Assembly: GCA_002399405.1 (NCBI GenBank)
Contig: DHDP01000012.1
Span: forward strand, 124,001 to 188,000
Length of the DNA: 64,000 bases
Direction: 5' to 3'
Origin: Treponema sp. UBA4873
GTDB lineage: Bacteria; Spirochaetota; Spirochaetia; Treponematales; Treponemataceae
Under the pieces are notes generated by a model. It did not search any database. It worked only from the letters and a program-made list of their open reading frames with translations, and was not told the origin of the DNA. The position numbers were made by a program, and so were the translations under genes. Of this stretch, positions 49,244 to 57,023 are shown one piece after another (position 1 is the stretch's first letter; each line of letters opens with the position of its first letter).

Positions 49244-50374
49244 TTATTGTGCATTTGTAGTAGTGCCGGTTGTCTGCGCCGCAGTAGAATCGGACTTTTT
49301 CAGACTTGAAGTAAACTCCGACTCTGTAGCCTGTTTAGCCCCTTCAAGGTAGCGGTTCACCTGCTTATCGCCGAAACGTGACATTTCGTTGCTCTGGCGG
49401 TCGGCTTCGGTTTTACCGACAATTCCCCACAGATCTTCATCGGCAATATCGCGGTCAGATGTAAGGAGCGCTTTATCGTAGATAATCTTTACGTCCTTGA
49501 AATATCCGATATAATTGCCGCCAACCTGGTTGGCATCGCGTGTAATCTGGAAACCGGTGAACTTTACAAACGGAAGTCCGCGCGGATAAATCGGGTAAAT
49601 ACGGATTTCACGAGTACGGACCTCGGGGATATACTCGGGATTTGTCCACGTAAGCGTCTTCCATCCGTCGAATCCGAGATAGCCCATGAAATAGCGGCGT
49701 TCAACACCGTCCGTATCCTTGAGCATAACGTACAGGCCCTGCGGATAATTCATACCCATTGTTGTAACAGCAATCGATTTGAGTGTACCGACGTTTTTTA
49801 CAACACCGTAGCCGTCCTCGAATTCCGTCTTTGTCTGTCCTGACGGTTTGTTGACTTTCCATTCTTTATCTGCATCGCTCACGACGGGATTTCCGTTCGC
49901 GTCGACTTGTTTATCGCCGTTTTCATCGATAGTTCTCAGTTTCTCATAGGCCGGAATTTCGAAAGGAGGAACAATTTTCGCATTGGCATTTGCATTCCAC
50001 TCAGGGAACAGGATACGTACGCCCATGACGTTCTTTCCCGCAAACGGAACATCAGCTTCACTCTTTACCGGAGCCGCAACAATTGTTGAAAGTCCAACAG
50101 CATGCGGATTTTTGGCTGAAGAGTTAAGGTCGATTTCCCACTCAGGCAGAGCAAGAGATGTTTTCATCAGCTTTTTCTGGCTATCTGTAAATGTTGCACC
50201 CGCAGCAGTGGAATAATCCATTACTGTATGACCGTTCTGTGTTGCATTGCCGTTCGCGTCCGAAACGCTGTCAGCATCAAGCAGAGTAAAATCGATGACA
50301 GTTGCCTCTTCAGCAAAGAGACCGCCACCGATAAGCAGCATCGCTGCTGCAATTACTACATAAGTCCTCTTCAT
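49244..50374 (-). CDS. flaA: Flagellar filament outer-layer (sheath) protein FlaA
   Basis: This 376-residue secreted protein has a Sec signal peptide (MKRTYVVIAAAMLLIGGGLF, cleaved near FAEEA). The mature part has FlaA features: SLALPEWEIDLNSSAKNP, GVRILFPEWNANANAK, LYVMLKDTDGVERRYFMGYL and FQITRDANQVGGNYIGYFKD. FlaA coats the FlaB core of the periplasmic filament and is exported by Sec, not by the flagellar apparatus. AAGGAG lies eight nt before the ATG at 50374. It has its own strong promoter and terminator, which fits high expression. Confidence 0.92.
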   Translation of the reverse strand: MKRTYVVIAAAMLLIGGGLFAEEATVIDFTLLDADSVSDANGNATQNGHTVMDYSTAAGATFTDSQKKLMKTSLALPEWEIDLNSSAKNPHAVGLSTIVAAPVKSEADVPFAGKNVMGVRILFPEWNANANAKIVPPFEIPAYEKLRTIDENGDKQVDANGNPVVSDADKEWKVNKPSGQTKTEFEDGYGVVKNVGTLKSIAVTTMGMNYPQGLYVMLKDTDGVERRYFMGYLGFDGWKTLTWTNPEYIPEVRTREIRIYPIYPRGLPFVKFTGFQITRDANQVGGNYIGYFKDVKIIYDKALLTSDRDIADEDLWGIVGKTEADRQSNEMSRFGDKQVNRYLEGAKQATESEFTSSLKKSDSTAAQTTGTTTNAQ

Positions 50375-50423
50375 ATTTGAAGCTCCTTTAAATACTTTTC
50401 GATGTAGCCTTGTATATGCAAAC

Positions 50424-50452
50424 ATTATCTAATAAGACATCTTTTTTGTCAA
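50424..50452 (-). promoter_or_regulatory. Strong sigma-70 promoter of flaA
   Basis: On the minus strand TTGACA (50452-50447) and GATAAT (50429-50424) are 17 nt apart, about 50 nt before the ATG. Use of sigma-70 rather than sigma-28 is usual for flaA in treponemes. Confidence 0.75.
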
Positions 50453-50469
50453 CGCTTTTTTTGACCAAA

Positions 50470-50934
50470 TCAGTCGTCCTCATAGGCAAGTCTGCCGCCG
50501 ACAAACACCTCAACAGTATGTATATTTTCGAAATTATGCAGGATATTTCTCCTGAATAATCCGATTCCCTTTTTTATTTCAGATGCTCCGCCCGATTCAG
50601 TGAGCAGCGTATCCGAAAGATCTACGTACAGCGTGCTGCCGCGTTTAAAGCATGACACCGCTTTTGTCCCGGGCGAAAAAAGCGGTCTGAACCGGGACGT
50701 CTCCGGTCCGAGCAGCAATTCATCGACATACATGTTCAATCTGCCCTGCACGGGCTTTAACGGCAAATACCGCCATTCCATGCAGATTTTTCCGTTTTCG
50801 GAAGACTCGAACATGCATACCCGGCGTATTCCCGGAAACTGAATTATCCAGCTTACAAGCGAAATACAGAAGCAGACCGATACTATTCCGGTGAGCCATG
50901 CTGTCGATTTTTTCAGATTAGTAAAGAAACTCAT
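50470..50934 (-). CDS. GerMN-domain membrane-anchored protein
   Basis: This 154-residue protein has one N-terminal membrane anchor (AWLTGIVSVCFCISLVSWII), then an exported domain of about 100 residues that fits the GerMN fold: LNMYVDELLLGPETSRFRPL, STLYVDLSDTLLTE and NIHTVEVFVGGRL. GerMN domains occur with cell-wall amidases and lytic enzymes. It overlaps the amidase stop by four nt and so is translationally coupled to it. It lies just upstream of flaA. Confidence 0.72.
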   Translation of the reverse strand: MSFFTNLKKSTAWLTGIVSVCFCISLVSWIIQFPGIRRVCMFESSENGKICMEWRYLPLKPVQGRLNMYVDELLLGPETSRFRPLFSPGTKAVSCFKRGSTLYVDLSDTLLTESGGASEIKKGIGLFRRNILHNFENIHTVEVFVGGRLAYEDD

Positions 50935-51971
50935 TTCGATGAAGTAAATCCCCTTGAGCGTTCAAAGTGTGTTATAAAATCACTTATACCATTATATATA
51001 CCGAGCGATGCCTTTTGCAAGTAGAGCGTACTGCTTAAATTCTGCGCTTCGGCATAGTTCGTGAGGAAGCCGAGTTCGATGAGAACGCTCGGCATGTTCG
51101 CGTTGCGGACGACAAACCACTCTTCCGCTTTTATTCCGCGGGGTTTTGTTCTGTCGCCTATCTGGGCCTGCAGTCCGTCCATAATGAACTTCGCTATAAG
51201 GATGCTTTCCTGCGTGTATTCTTCTTCCATCATACCGTTGAGAATCGGGAAAAGCGTGCTGTCGTCGCCCGCATCGGATTTGTCAATAACGGTGCGCCTG
51301 TATCCGGGCGAAAGATACCATACTTCGTAACCCGACGCTTTTTTATCGAGCGAGGCGTTCACGTGCACGGAGACGTACAGAATGGCTTCGTTGTCGTTGA
51401 GCTTCACCGAATTCGCAATGTCGGTGCGCTCTCCGAGCGACAGGAATTTATCGGTATCGCGCGTAAGGATTATCTGTTTGTCGGGATATGCGGTTTTGAG
51501 GCGCGCGTACAGCATTTTACCGACGCTGAGCGTTATATCCTTTTCGCGGACGGTAAGCGTCTTTCCGCCTTCGTGAAATGTCTGCATCGCTCCCGGATCT
51601 TTTCCTCCGTGTCCCGGATCAATAAGGATTGCACCGACCCGGTACGGTGATTCACCGCTTTCTGTTTTAAAGAAAGATTCCGCATCATCAAAAAATTTCT
51701 GAGAGACAAGGATCGCGCCTTTTTCAACAACGGGGGCGTCGGTCAACGAAAGCTTTCTGTCGTCGAGCAGAACAATGTTGTCGCCTGCACGAAAACTTAT
51801 CTGATGGCCGTTCTTTTCCATGAGTCCCGTCTGCGACAGACTGTCCCAGTAAATCAGGATGCCCGATTCTTCCGCTTTTGCGAGCAGCTGAACACTTTCC
51901 GCACAGAAAGCGGATATACCTGAGACAAGAAGCAGCGCTGTAATCAGCAGGCGGAGTTTGCCCGTTTTCAT
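50931..51971 (-). CDS. N-acetylmuramoyl-L-alanine amidase
   Basis: This 346-residue protein has a Sec signal peptide (LRLLITALLLVSGISAFCA), about 90 residues of linker domain and a C-terminal Amidase_3 zinc domain: first ligand His in LIDPGHGGKDPGA, Glu in REKDITLSVGKML, second His in VSVHVNASLDKKASG and the catalytic Glu near VLIELGFLTNYAEA. It cleaves the amide bond between MurNAc and L-Ala in the periplasm. It overlaps its neighbours on both sides by ATGA-type junctions. Wall cutting may be needed for periplasmic-flagella passage or for cell separation. Confidence 0.9.
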   Translation of the reverse strand: MKTGKLRLLITALLLVSGISAFCAESVQLLAKAEESGILIYWDSLSQTGLMEKNGHQISFRAGDNIVLLDDRKLSLTDAPVVEKGAILVSQKFFDDAESFFKTESGESPYRVGAILIDPGHGGKDPGAMQTFHEGGKTLTVREKDITLSVGKMLYARLKTAYPDKQIILTRDTDKFLSLGERTDIANSVKLNDNEAILYVSVHVNASLDKKASGYEVWYLSPGYRRTVIDKSDAGDDSTLFPILNGMMEEEYTQESILIAKFIMDGLQAQIGDRTKPRGIKAEEWFVVRNANMPSVLIELGFLTNYAEAQNLSSTLYLQKASLGIYNGISDFITHFERSRGFTSSK

Positions 51972-53596
51972 GAACGTTCTCCTGCGGCCGTATCCGAAAC
52001 GTAAAGTGCTCCCTGAATACCTCCGCGTATGACGGCTTTCCAGAACGTCCGCGCATCGAGCGCCTGATGATCAGGACAAACGGCGTCGAACAGAGCGCAT
52101 GTCGTGCGCAGCGTACGGTGGTTCCAGTCCTCGTCGTCGGAAGCAAAGAGCGCGCGGAGTTCCTGCGGCACTGAACAGGAGATGCGCTTCCCTGCCGGAA
52201 TCGTTCCGCTGATGCCGTCGATATTGTCAAGCACGATATACGCCGACGGCGGAAATCCCCTTTCGTCTTTGTCGGTTTCATCCGAAAGAAATTTTTCCGT
52301 CTCGTCGCAGCCCGGTTCAAGGCGCACGACAATGCCGCTCACGGCCTTTTCCGCCGCAGCAACCGCATCGTCGCGGCATTCCGCGAGCGCAATGACGTTG
52401 CCGCATTTTTCCACATTGTTCCGCGGAAATTTTACATGCGAACCGAGGTGCGACCGGGGAAACACATTCTTCACGCCGCTGACCGATGCGGCGTAATCTA
52501 TGCCGATGACGTCGCTTACAACGCCCGGAACGGAAATCCACGCGCGCTCGGCGCTTGTTCTCGTGCACATGAGTTCGTACAGTTTGAAGGGCGATTCCCG
52601 GCCGCGGCACGAGGCAGGAGGTTCGAACGCAAGCGGAATGCGGTGTGTTTCAAGGTACTCCGGCGGCAGTCCGCATGCAATGAGCAGCGCCTGCTCCGTA
52701 AGACTGCATCCCGACGCATACGGATATGTCCAGCCTGACATGTATCCGCCTGAAAGACGGGCGGCAATCTCGCCGACCATCGGTCCCTTCTCCGTATATT
52801 TTATGTCTGCTTTCGCAGCTCCGCACGTAAGACCGAGCGCTTTGACGCCGAGCGCAAATACGGCGATAAGTTCGCTGCGCTTTACGGCATCGACGGCAGT
52901 CGGCATCGTATGCCCTGTTTCAATAAAATAAGGCGGGTAGTAAATGTGGCGGTCGGCAAATCCTGTGATTGTCATCGTGCCGCCGTACACGAGCGCGTCG
53001 ATTGAATACTCCGGCCCGTCCATGTACTGCTCCACGACGGCAGTTCCGGTGCGCGAGTTGGCGACGGCAGCGAACGCAGCTTCCTCAACTTCCTCGTCGC
53101 GCCGTATCATGCGGCAGCCGCGCGCGCCCATATTGTCGGCCGGCTTCACGACGCACGGAAAACCGAGCTTTGCGACGAGCGCATGAACGACGCCGTTCTC
53201 TATTTCTTTTTTTGTAACGCTGAAAAAAGACGGAGACGGCACGCCTGCTTCCGTGAAACGCGCGCGCATGAGCGTCTTGCTGCTCGCGTTGAGCGCGGCT
53301 TCGTACCTGTGGCACGGAAGACCGAGTTTCTCACCTGCAAATGAAACCGACGCGGAAAAATCAGTCCCCGCCGTAAATACGGATGCCAGTCCGCCGTCTG
53401 CGGAAAGTTTCCGCGCAAGCGCATAGATGCCGTCCTTATCCTTTAAATCTATGTGTGCGAATTCGTCTGCAAGCGGAATGCACACTGCATTCGAATCCGC
53501 GTCGACGACGACGGTATTGTATCCGAGTTTTTTCGCTGCTGTGACGGCAGGTTTCTGTAAAAAACCCGCCCCGAGAATCAGTATGTTTTTTTTCAT
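51968..53596 (-). CDS. ATP-grasp ligase of unknown substrate
   Basis: This 542-residue ATP-grasp enzyme has pre-ATP-grasp ILGAGFLQKPAVTAAKKLGY, ATP-binding FPCVVKPADNMGARGCR, EQYMDGPEYSIDALVYGG and the metal-binding EIAARLSGGYMSGW. The C-terminal 200 residues repeat a domain with ATP-grasp-C-like features (VKNVFPRSHLGSHV). Related proteins join amino acids, peptides or sugar acids; this is not carbamoyl-phosphate synthase, which is twice as long. It is embedded in the sugar-modifying operon, so ligation of an amino acid or other acid to a nucleotide sugar or glycan is a fair guess. AGGATCGAACG precedes the ATG. Confidence 0.8.
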   Translation of the reverse strand: MKKNILILGAGFLQKPAVTAAKKLGYNTVVVDADSNAVCIPLADEFAHIDLKDKDGIYALARKLSADGGLASVFTAGTDFSASVSFAGEKLGLPCHRYEAALNASSKTLMRARFTEAGVPSPSFFSVTKKEIENGVVHALVAKLGFPCVVKPADNMGARGCRMIRRDEEVEEAAFAAVANSRTGTAVVEQYMDGPEYSIDALVYGGTMTITGFADRHIYYPPYFIETGHTMPTAVDAVKRSELIAVFALGVKALGLTCGAAKADIKYTEKGPMVGEIAARLSGGYMSGWTYPYASGCSLTEQALLIACGLPPEYLETHRIPLAFEPPASCRGRESPFKLYELMCTRTSAERAWISVPGVVSDVIGIDYAASVSGVKNVFPRSHLGSHVKFPRNNVEKCGNVIALAECRDDAVAAAEKAVSGIVVRLEPGCDETEKFLSDETDKDERGFPPSAYIVLDNIDGISGTIPAGKRISCSVPQELRALFASDDEDWNHRTLRTTCALFDAVCPDHQALDARTFWKAVIRGGIQGALYVSDTAAGERS

Positions 53597-56067
53597 TCGT
53601 TCGATCCTAATTTTCTGCAGTACACTTCGAACGTGTCTCCGAGGTGAAACACGCGGCTTTTATATTCGTACATCTTATACAGCGGCGAATCTTTTTTCCA
53701 GCCGTGTTTTTCCACCTGGGGAAAACGTTCGGGATGATGTCCCGTCGATATTATCTTTACGACGGTAAATCCGAATTTCCGCAGAATGCTGTCAGCTTTC
53801 GACGGTTCCCACAGAGTGTAGTGGTCGGCGGGACTCTGCGCATAGAACGTTTCCGTACGCATTTTTGCCGAAACGCCTTCAGCCGACGGCGTCGAAAAAG
53901 CGAACACGCCGCCTTCCTTCACGAGCGACGACACGAGCTTAAGTACCGGCGCAAGGTCGCGGAAATGTTCGATCACGTACCACATCGTCACAGCATCGAA
54001 CCGCTGCACGCCGAATTCAAGAGCGGCGTCGAAATCGGGAAAAGACGCACATGCGGCGGGAAACAGCAGTTTCGACTGCACGTACGACACTGCTTCGGGT
54101 GAAATATCAGTGCCGAAGACCTGCCACCCGTCGTCTGCCGCCGCGGAAAGGAACGGACCGTATGCGCATCCTACGTCGAGCACTGTCGGTTTCGACGAAA
54201 GACGCCTGCGGTTTTTGAACACGGAATCGATTTCATACATACGGCGGATTCCCTGCTTTTTTATCGACTCGAAATCTTCGAGATAGGTCTTCCCGTACTG
54301 GATCCTGTACTGTTCGGCAAAATAAGTTTTTCCGTAATCAGCATCTTTTCCGTCAGTAGTCCATGCCATATAGATTATACCGCACGACGGGCATCTTCTG
54401 AATGTGCGTCTGTCCGTCCGCGCCGTTACTCTGTTTTTTTCCGGCTCGTCCGTGCCGCATACGGGACAGGCAAGCCGTCTCCCGCGAGACAATGCGGAAA
54501 TAAACTCACCGAGAGATTTTCCCTCTTCACGGACCGCGGCAGGCTTATACAATTTCCGCGGAGCGGACATAACTGTTTCCGCATTTTTCTTCGTGAGTTC
54601 TTCTTTCGGAAAACAGACAAAACCGTATCTTCCGGCAAGCTGTCCGTGAAGCGACGTCGTCGCGAGAAGTACGACCGCACATCCTGCATACGCAGCCTCA
54701 TACGCAGTAAGTCCGTAATGCGTAACGACGAGGTCGTATGATGAAAGTTTTTCGCGGAGCCCCGGAATAGGTTCAACAAATTCCACTCCTTCGGCTGTTT
54801 CGGGCCGGGGATGGCCATGGGGCACGACGGCGGTCACTTCGCGTCCGTTCCCCGCAAACGCCTTCGCAGCGGGAACGACAAGATTCGCGGGATCCTCTCC
54901 CCCGAGGCATACAAGTATGCGTTTTATATCGGCTGCACATTCGCACGGTTTTTCCGTGCGCCGGTGTTCCGGCATCTTCATAAATGCGGGTTCGGTCATA
55001 TTCGCCTTTCTGCCGAGACCGTACGAGGGAATCACGTCGAGGAGATAATCGCAGTATTCAGTGTTTGCAGAACCTTCATCTATCGCGGCAAGCGGCGCAC
55101 ATTCGTGCAGCCGTCCGGCAGTCTCTCTGTCGAGCGCGAAGCAGTCAGCAGCGATGAGAGAATATTCTTTTTGGGCGGGAAAATCACGCACAATCTGCCA
55201 TTCGGCAAGGCCTTCCTCCTCCGCCTGATTAACAATTTCAGGAATTTCCGAAAGCTCCGCGTCTTTCGGAATATATACCGAAGCTCCGGTATTCGCCGCC
55301 GCTTCGAGACACCTGCGGAGATGTCCCGTACCGCGTCCTGCCTTCACGGACGGTACATACAGCACAGGATCGGTTATACCGGGAAATTCCATTGCCGAAA
55401 GAATCTGTTCCGTCGTATACGGTTCGCCGGGTGCCTTTCCTCCCGACAGATGCTGAACAATGCTGAGCGCACGCCGGTAATCGGTAGGAGTGTCGATCGT
55501 CGTACGATATTCAGGATGATGAAACCGCGCAGGGGCCTTTATCATCAAAGCTGAAAAGTGATTGCGGTGATTATAGAGCGCGGGTCCCACATGCTCGTGA
55601 TCGTACGGCAGATCGGTCATTTTCTCCGCAGAAAGCAGAGACTTCGCATCCATAATTTCCACGCCGGAACCGTGGGGAAGGCCCGTCCATGTAATATAGT
55701 CGCATCTTGAAAATTCGCAGCGCTTGTTGTATTCGTCGAGCAGCACCTGTGCGGCTTCAAAAAACAGAAACGGATTGTCGGCCGTCGCGCGCACAACGAT
55801 GTCGGCGTCGAGCTTCCTGATAAGCAGGCAGAACCGCCCGAGCACGTCTTCGAGAGGGCCGGCAAAAATGTTCCACGAACATTTTTCGGCGATAGGAGCG
55901 AGACGCCCGATCGACGCCTCGTCCGTCGCGATGTAATACGCATCGGCCTTCACCTTATGCATCGCATTCAGCGTCCACGCAAGGACAGGTACGCCTCCGA
56001 GATCTTTCAAAGCTTTTTCCGGCAGACGGGTTGAAGAAAGTCTGCACTGTACAATTACAACTGTCAT
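53593..56067 (-). CDS. Three-domain protein: cytidylyltransferase, PseG-like and methyltransferase
   Basis: This 824-residue fusion protein has three parts. Residues 1-225 are an SpsF/CMP-sugar-synthetase-like cytidylyltransferase (VIVQCRLSSTRLPEKALKD, VVRATADNPFLF). Residues about 235-530 are a PseG-like UDP-sugar hydrolase/GT-B region (GRGTGHLRR, LVCLGGEDPANL, VTHYGLTAYEAAYAG). From about 540 a Cys4 zinc ribbon (CPVCG, CPSCG) leads to a class I SAM methyltransferase (TVLDVGCAYGPFLSAA, TMWYVIEHFRDL, FAFSTPSAEG). Together they would activate, trim and methylate a sialic- or pseudaminic-acid-like sugar. The start overlaps the upstream gene by ATGA. Confidence 0.82.
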   Translation of the reverse strand: MTVVIVQCRLSSTRLPEKALKDLGGVPVLAWTLNAMHKVKADAYYIATDEASIGRLAPIAEKCSWNIFAGPLEDVLGRFCLLIRKLDADIVVRATADNPFLFFEAAQVLLDEYNKRCEFSRCDYITWTGLPHGSGVEIMDAKSLLSAEKMTDLPYDHEHVGPALYNHRNHFSALMIKAPARFHHPEYRTTIDTPTDYRRALSIVQHLSGGKAPGEPYTTEQILSAMEFPGITDPVLYVPSVKAGRGTGHLRRCLEAAANTGASVYIPKDAELSEIPEIVNQAEEEGLAEWQIVRDFPAQKEYSLIAADCFALDRETAGRLHECAPLAAIDEGSANTEYCDYLLDVIPSYGLGRKANMTEPAFMKMPEHRRTEKPCECAADIKRILVCLGGEDPANLVVPAAKAFAGNGREVTAVVPHGHPRPETAEGVEFVEPIPGLREKLSSYDLVVTHYGLTAYEAAYAGCAVVLLATTSLHGQLAGRYGFVCFPKEELTKKNAETVMSAPRKLYKPAAVREEGKSLGEFISALSRGRRLACPVCGTDEPEKNRVTARTDRRTFRRCPSCGIIYMAWTTDGKDADYGKTYFAEQYRIQYGKTYLEDFESIKKQGIRRMYEIDSVFKNRRRLSSKPTVLDVGCAYGPFLSAAADDGWQVFGTDISPEAVSYVQSKLLFPAACASFPDFDAALEFGVQRFDAVTMWYVIEHFRDLAPVLKLVSSLVKEGGVFAFSTPSAEGVSAKMRTETFYAQSPADHYTLWEPSKADSILRKFGFTVVKIISTGHHPERFPQVEKHGWKKDSPLYKMYEYKSRVFHLGDTFEVYCRKLGSNE

Positions 56068-57023
56068 TTATCAGGCACCCAGTTTTCTATAAGATGTTGT
56101 ATATCCGTGTGAAAACGGAATTTATTCGTATTAACCCATCGTTGAGCATCTCTGAATTGTTTGCGCGATTCAAAAAAACCGCACGACGAATGGACGAGGA
56201 ACGTCATAAAAGATGCGTCGGGAATCACGCCCCGGTCAAACCGCACACGGGGCAGCAGATTTTTTAAATAAAAATGAAGATACGTCAGATCGGCCGTCAT
56301 GTCTTCTATCGGAACACTCTCGTCGTATGAGAGAAGGAATGTTGTTGAAAGAGTCGTTTCCTCGCCCCACAGCCACGAACGGAGCGCCAGATCGAGATTC
56401 TGATAATACGGCGACGTAATCGTGTAGTCGAATCCGCCGAGCTGAATGAATTTCATTCTGTTGTACAATCCGACGTAATCGAACGGATACAGCGTCTGCA
56501 CGCCATCGGTGACGACAGCCGACGGAATTATTTTAAAATGTCCGCGATGAGCCGAAGGCGAAAACTGCACGGGCAGCGCGTTCTGTGAACTGTCAAGCAG
56601 CCGAGGGACAATGCAGTAATTTCCTTTCACCGTCAGATGTTCCGCAAGGCGCGGCTGAAGGACGAGCGCGGAAATATGCAGCGAATTACGCAGGACAAGA
56701 ACGTACGACGATTGCACCTCGCTCATTCCGATGTTTATCATATCGCCGTCGGTGACTTTCTCGAGCGGAATAATAAATTTCACCGACGGCAGTCTGCGCG
56801 AGATTTCCTCGATGTTGAAATTGCCGGAATCAGGTTCGATTGAAATTATCGAAGCGAATCCGCATTTCGAAAGTGTCTCAAGCGTCTGCATGCGGAAATG
56901 ACTGCCGTTGGAATTGAGAAGAACGACTGACACATCCATCGTCACTTCCGACGGCTGAACTCTTCCGCCTATGACTGTCCTGTTGATCTGCCTTTCATTA
57001 AAAATTAAAGGTATAGTATTCAT
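56064..57023 (-). CDS. Glycosyltransferase-like protein
   Basis: This 319-residue soluble protein has a GT-A/GT2-like outline: MDVSVVLLNSNGSHFRMQTL as first strand-loop, a DGDMINIGMSEVQSSYVLVLR stretch near the usual acceptor loop, and a later YVGLYNRMKFIQLGGFDY followed by LDLALRSWLWGEE, reminiscent of the GGFDExF and catalytic base helix of family 2 enzymes. No clear DxD is present, so activity is uncertain. The start at 57023 has AGGA seven nt upstream and lies inside the end of the radical-SAM gene (26-nt overlap). Confidence 0.65.
   Translation of the reverse strand: MNTIPLIFNERQINRTVIGGRVQPSEVTMDVSVVLLNSNGSHFRMQTLETLSKCGFASIISIEPDSGNFNIEEISRRLPSVKFIIPLEKVTDGDMINIGMSEVQSSYVLVLRNSLHISALVLQPRLAEHLTVKGNYCIVPRLLDSSQNALPVQFSPSAHRGHFKIIPSAVVTDGVQTLYPFDYVGLYNRMKFIQLGGFDYTITSPYYQNLDLALRSWLWGEETTLSTTFLLSYDESVPIEDMTADLTYLHFYLKNLLPRVRFDRGVIPDASFMTFLVHSSCGFFESRKQFRDAQRWVNTNKFRFHTDIQHLIENWVPDK

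Noticed and set aside
51968..53596. Carbamoyl-phosphate synthase large subunit
   Set aside because: Only one ATP-grasp unit and half the length; the second half is a different domain, so it is a stand-alone ATP-grasp ligase.
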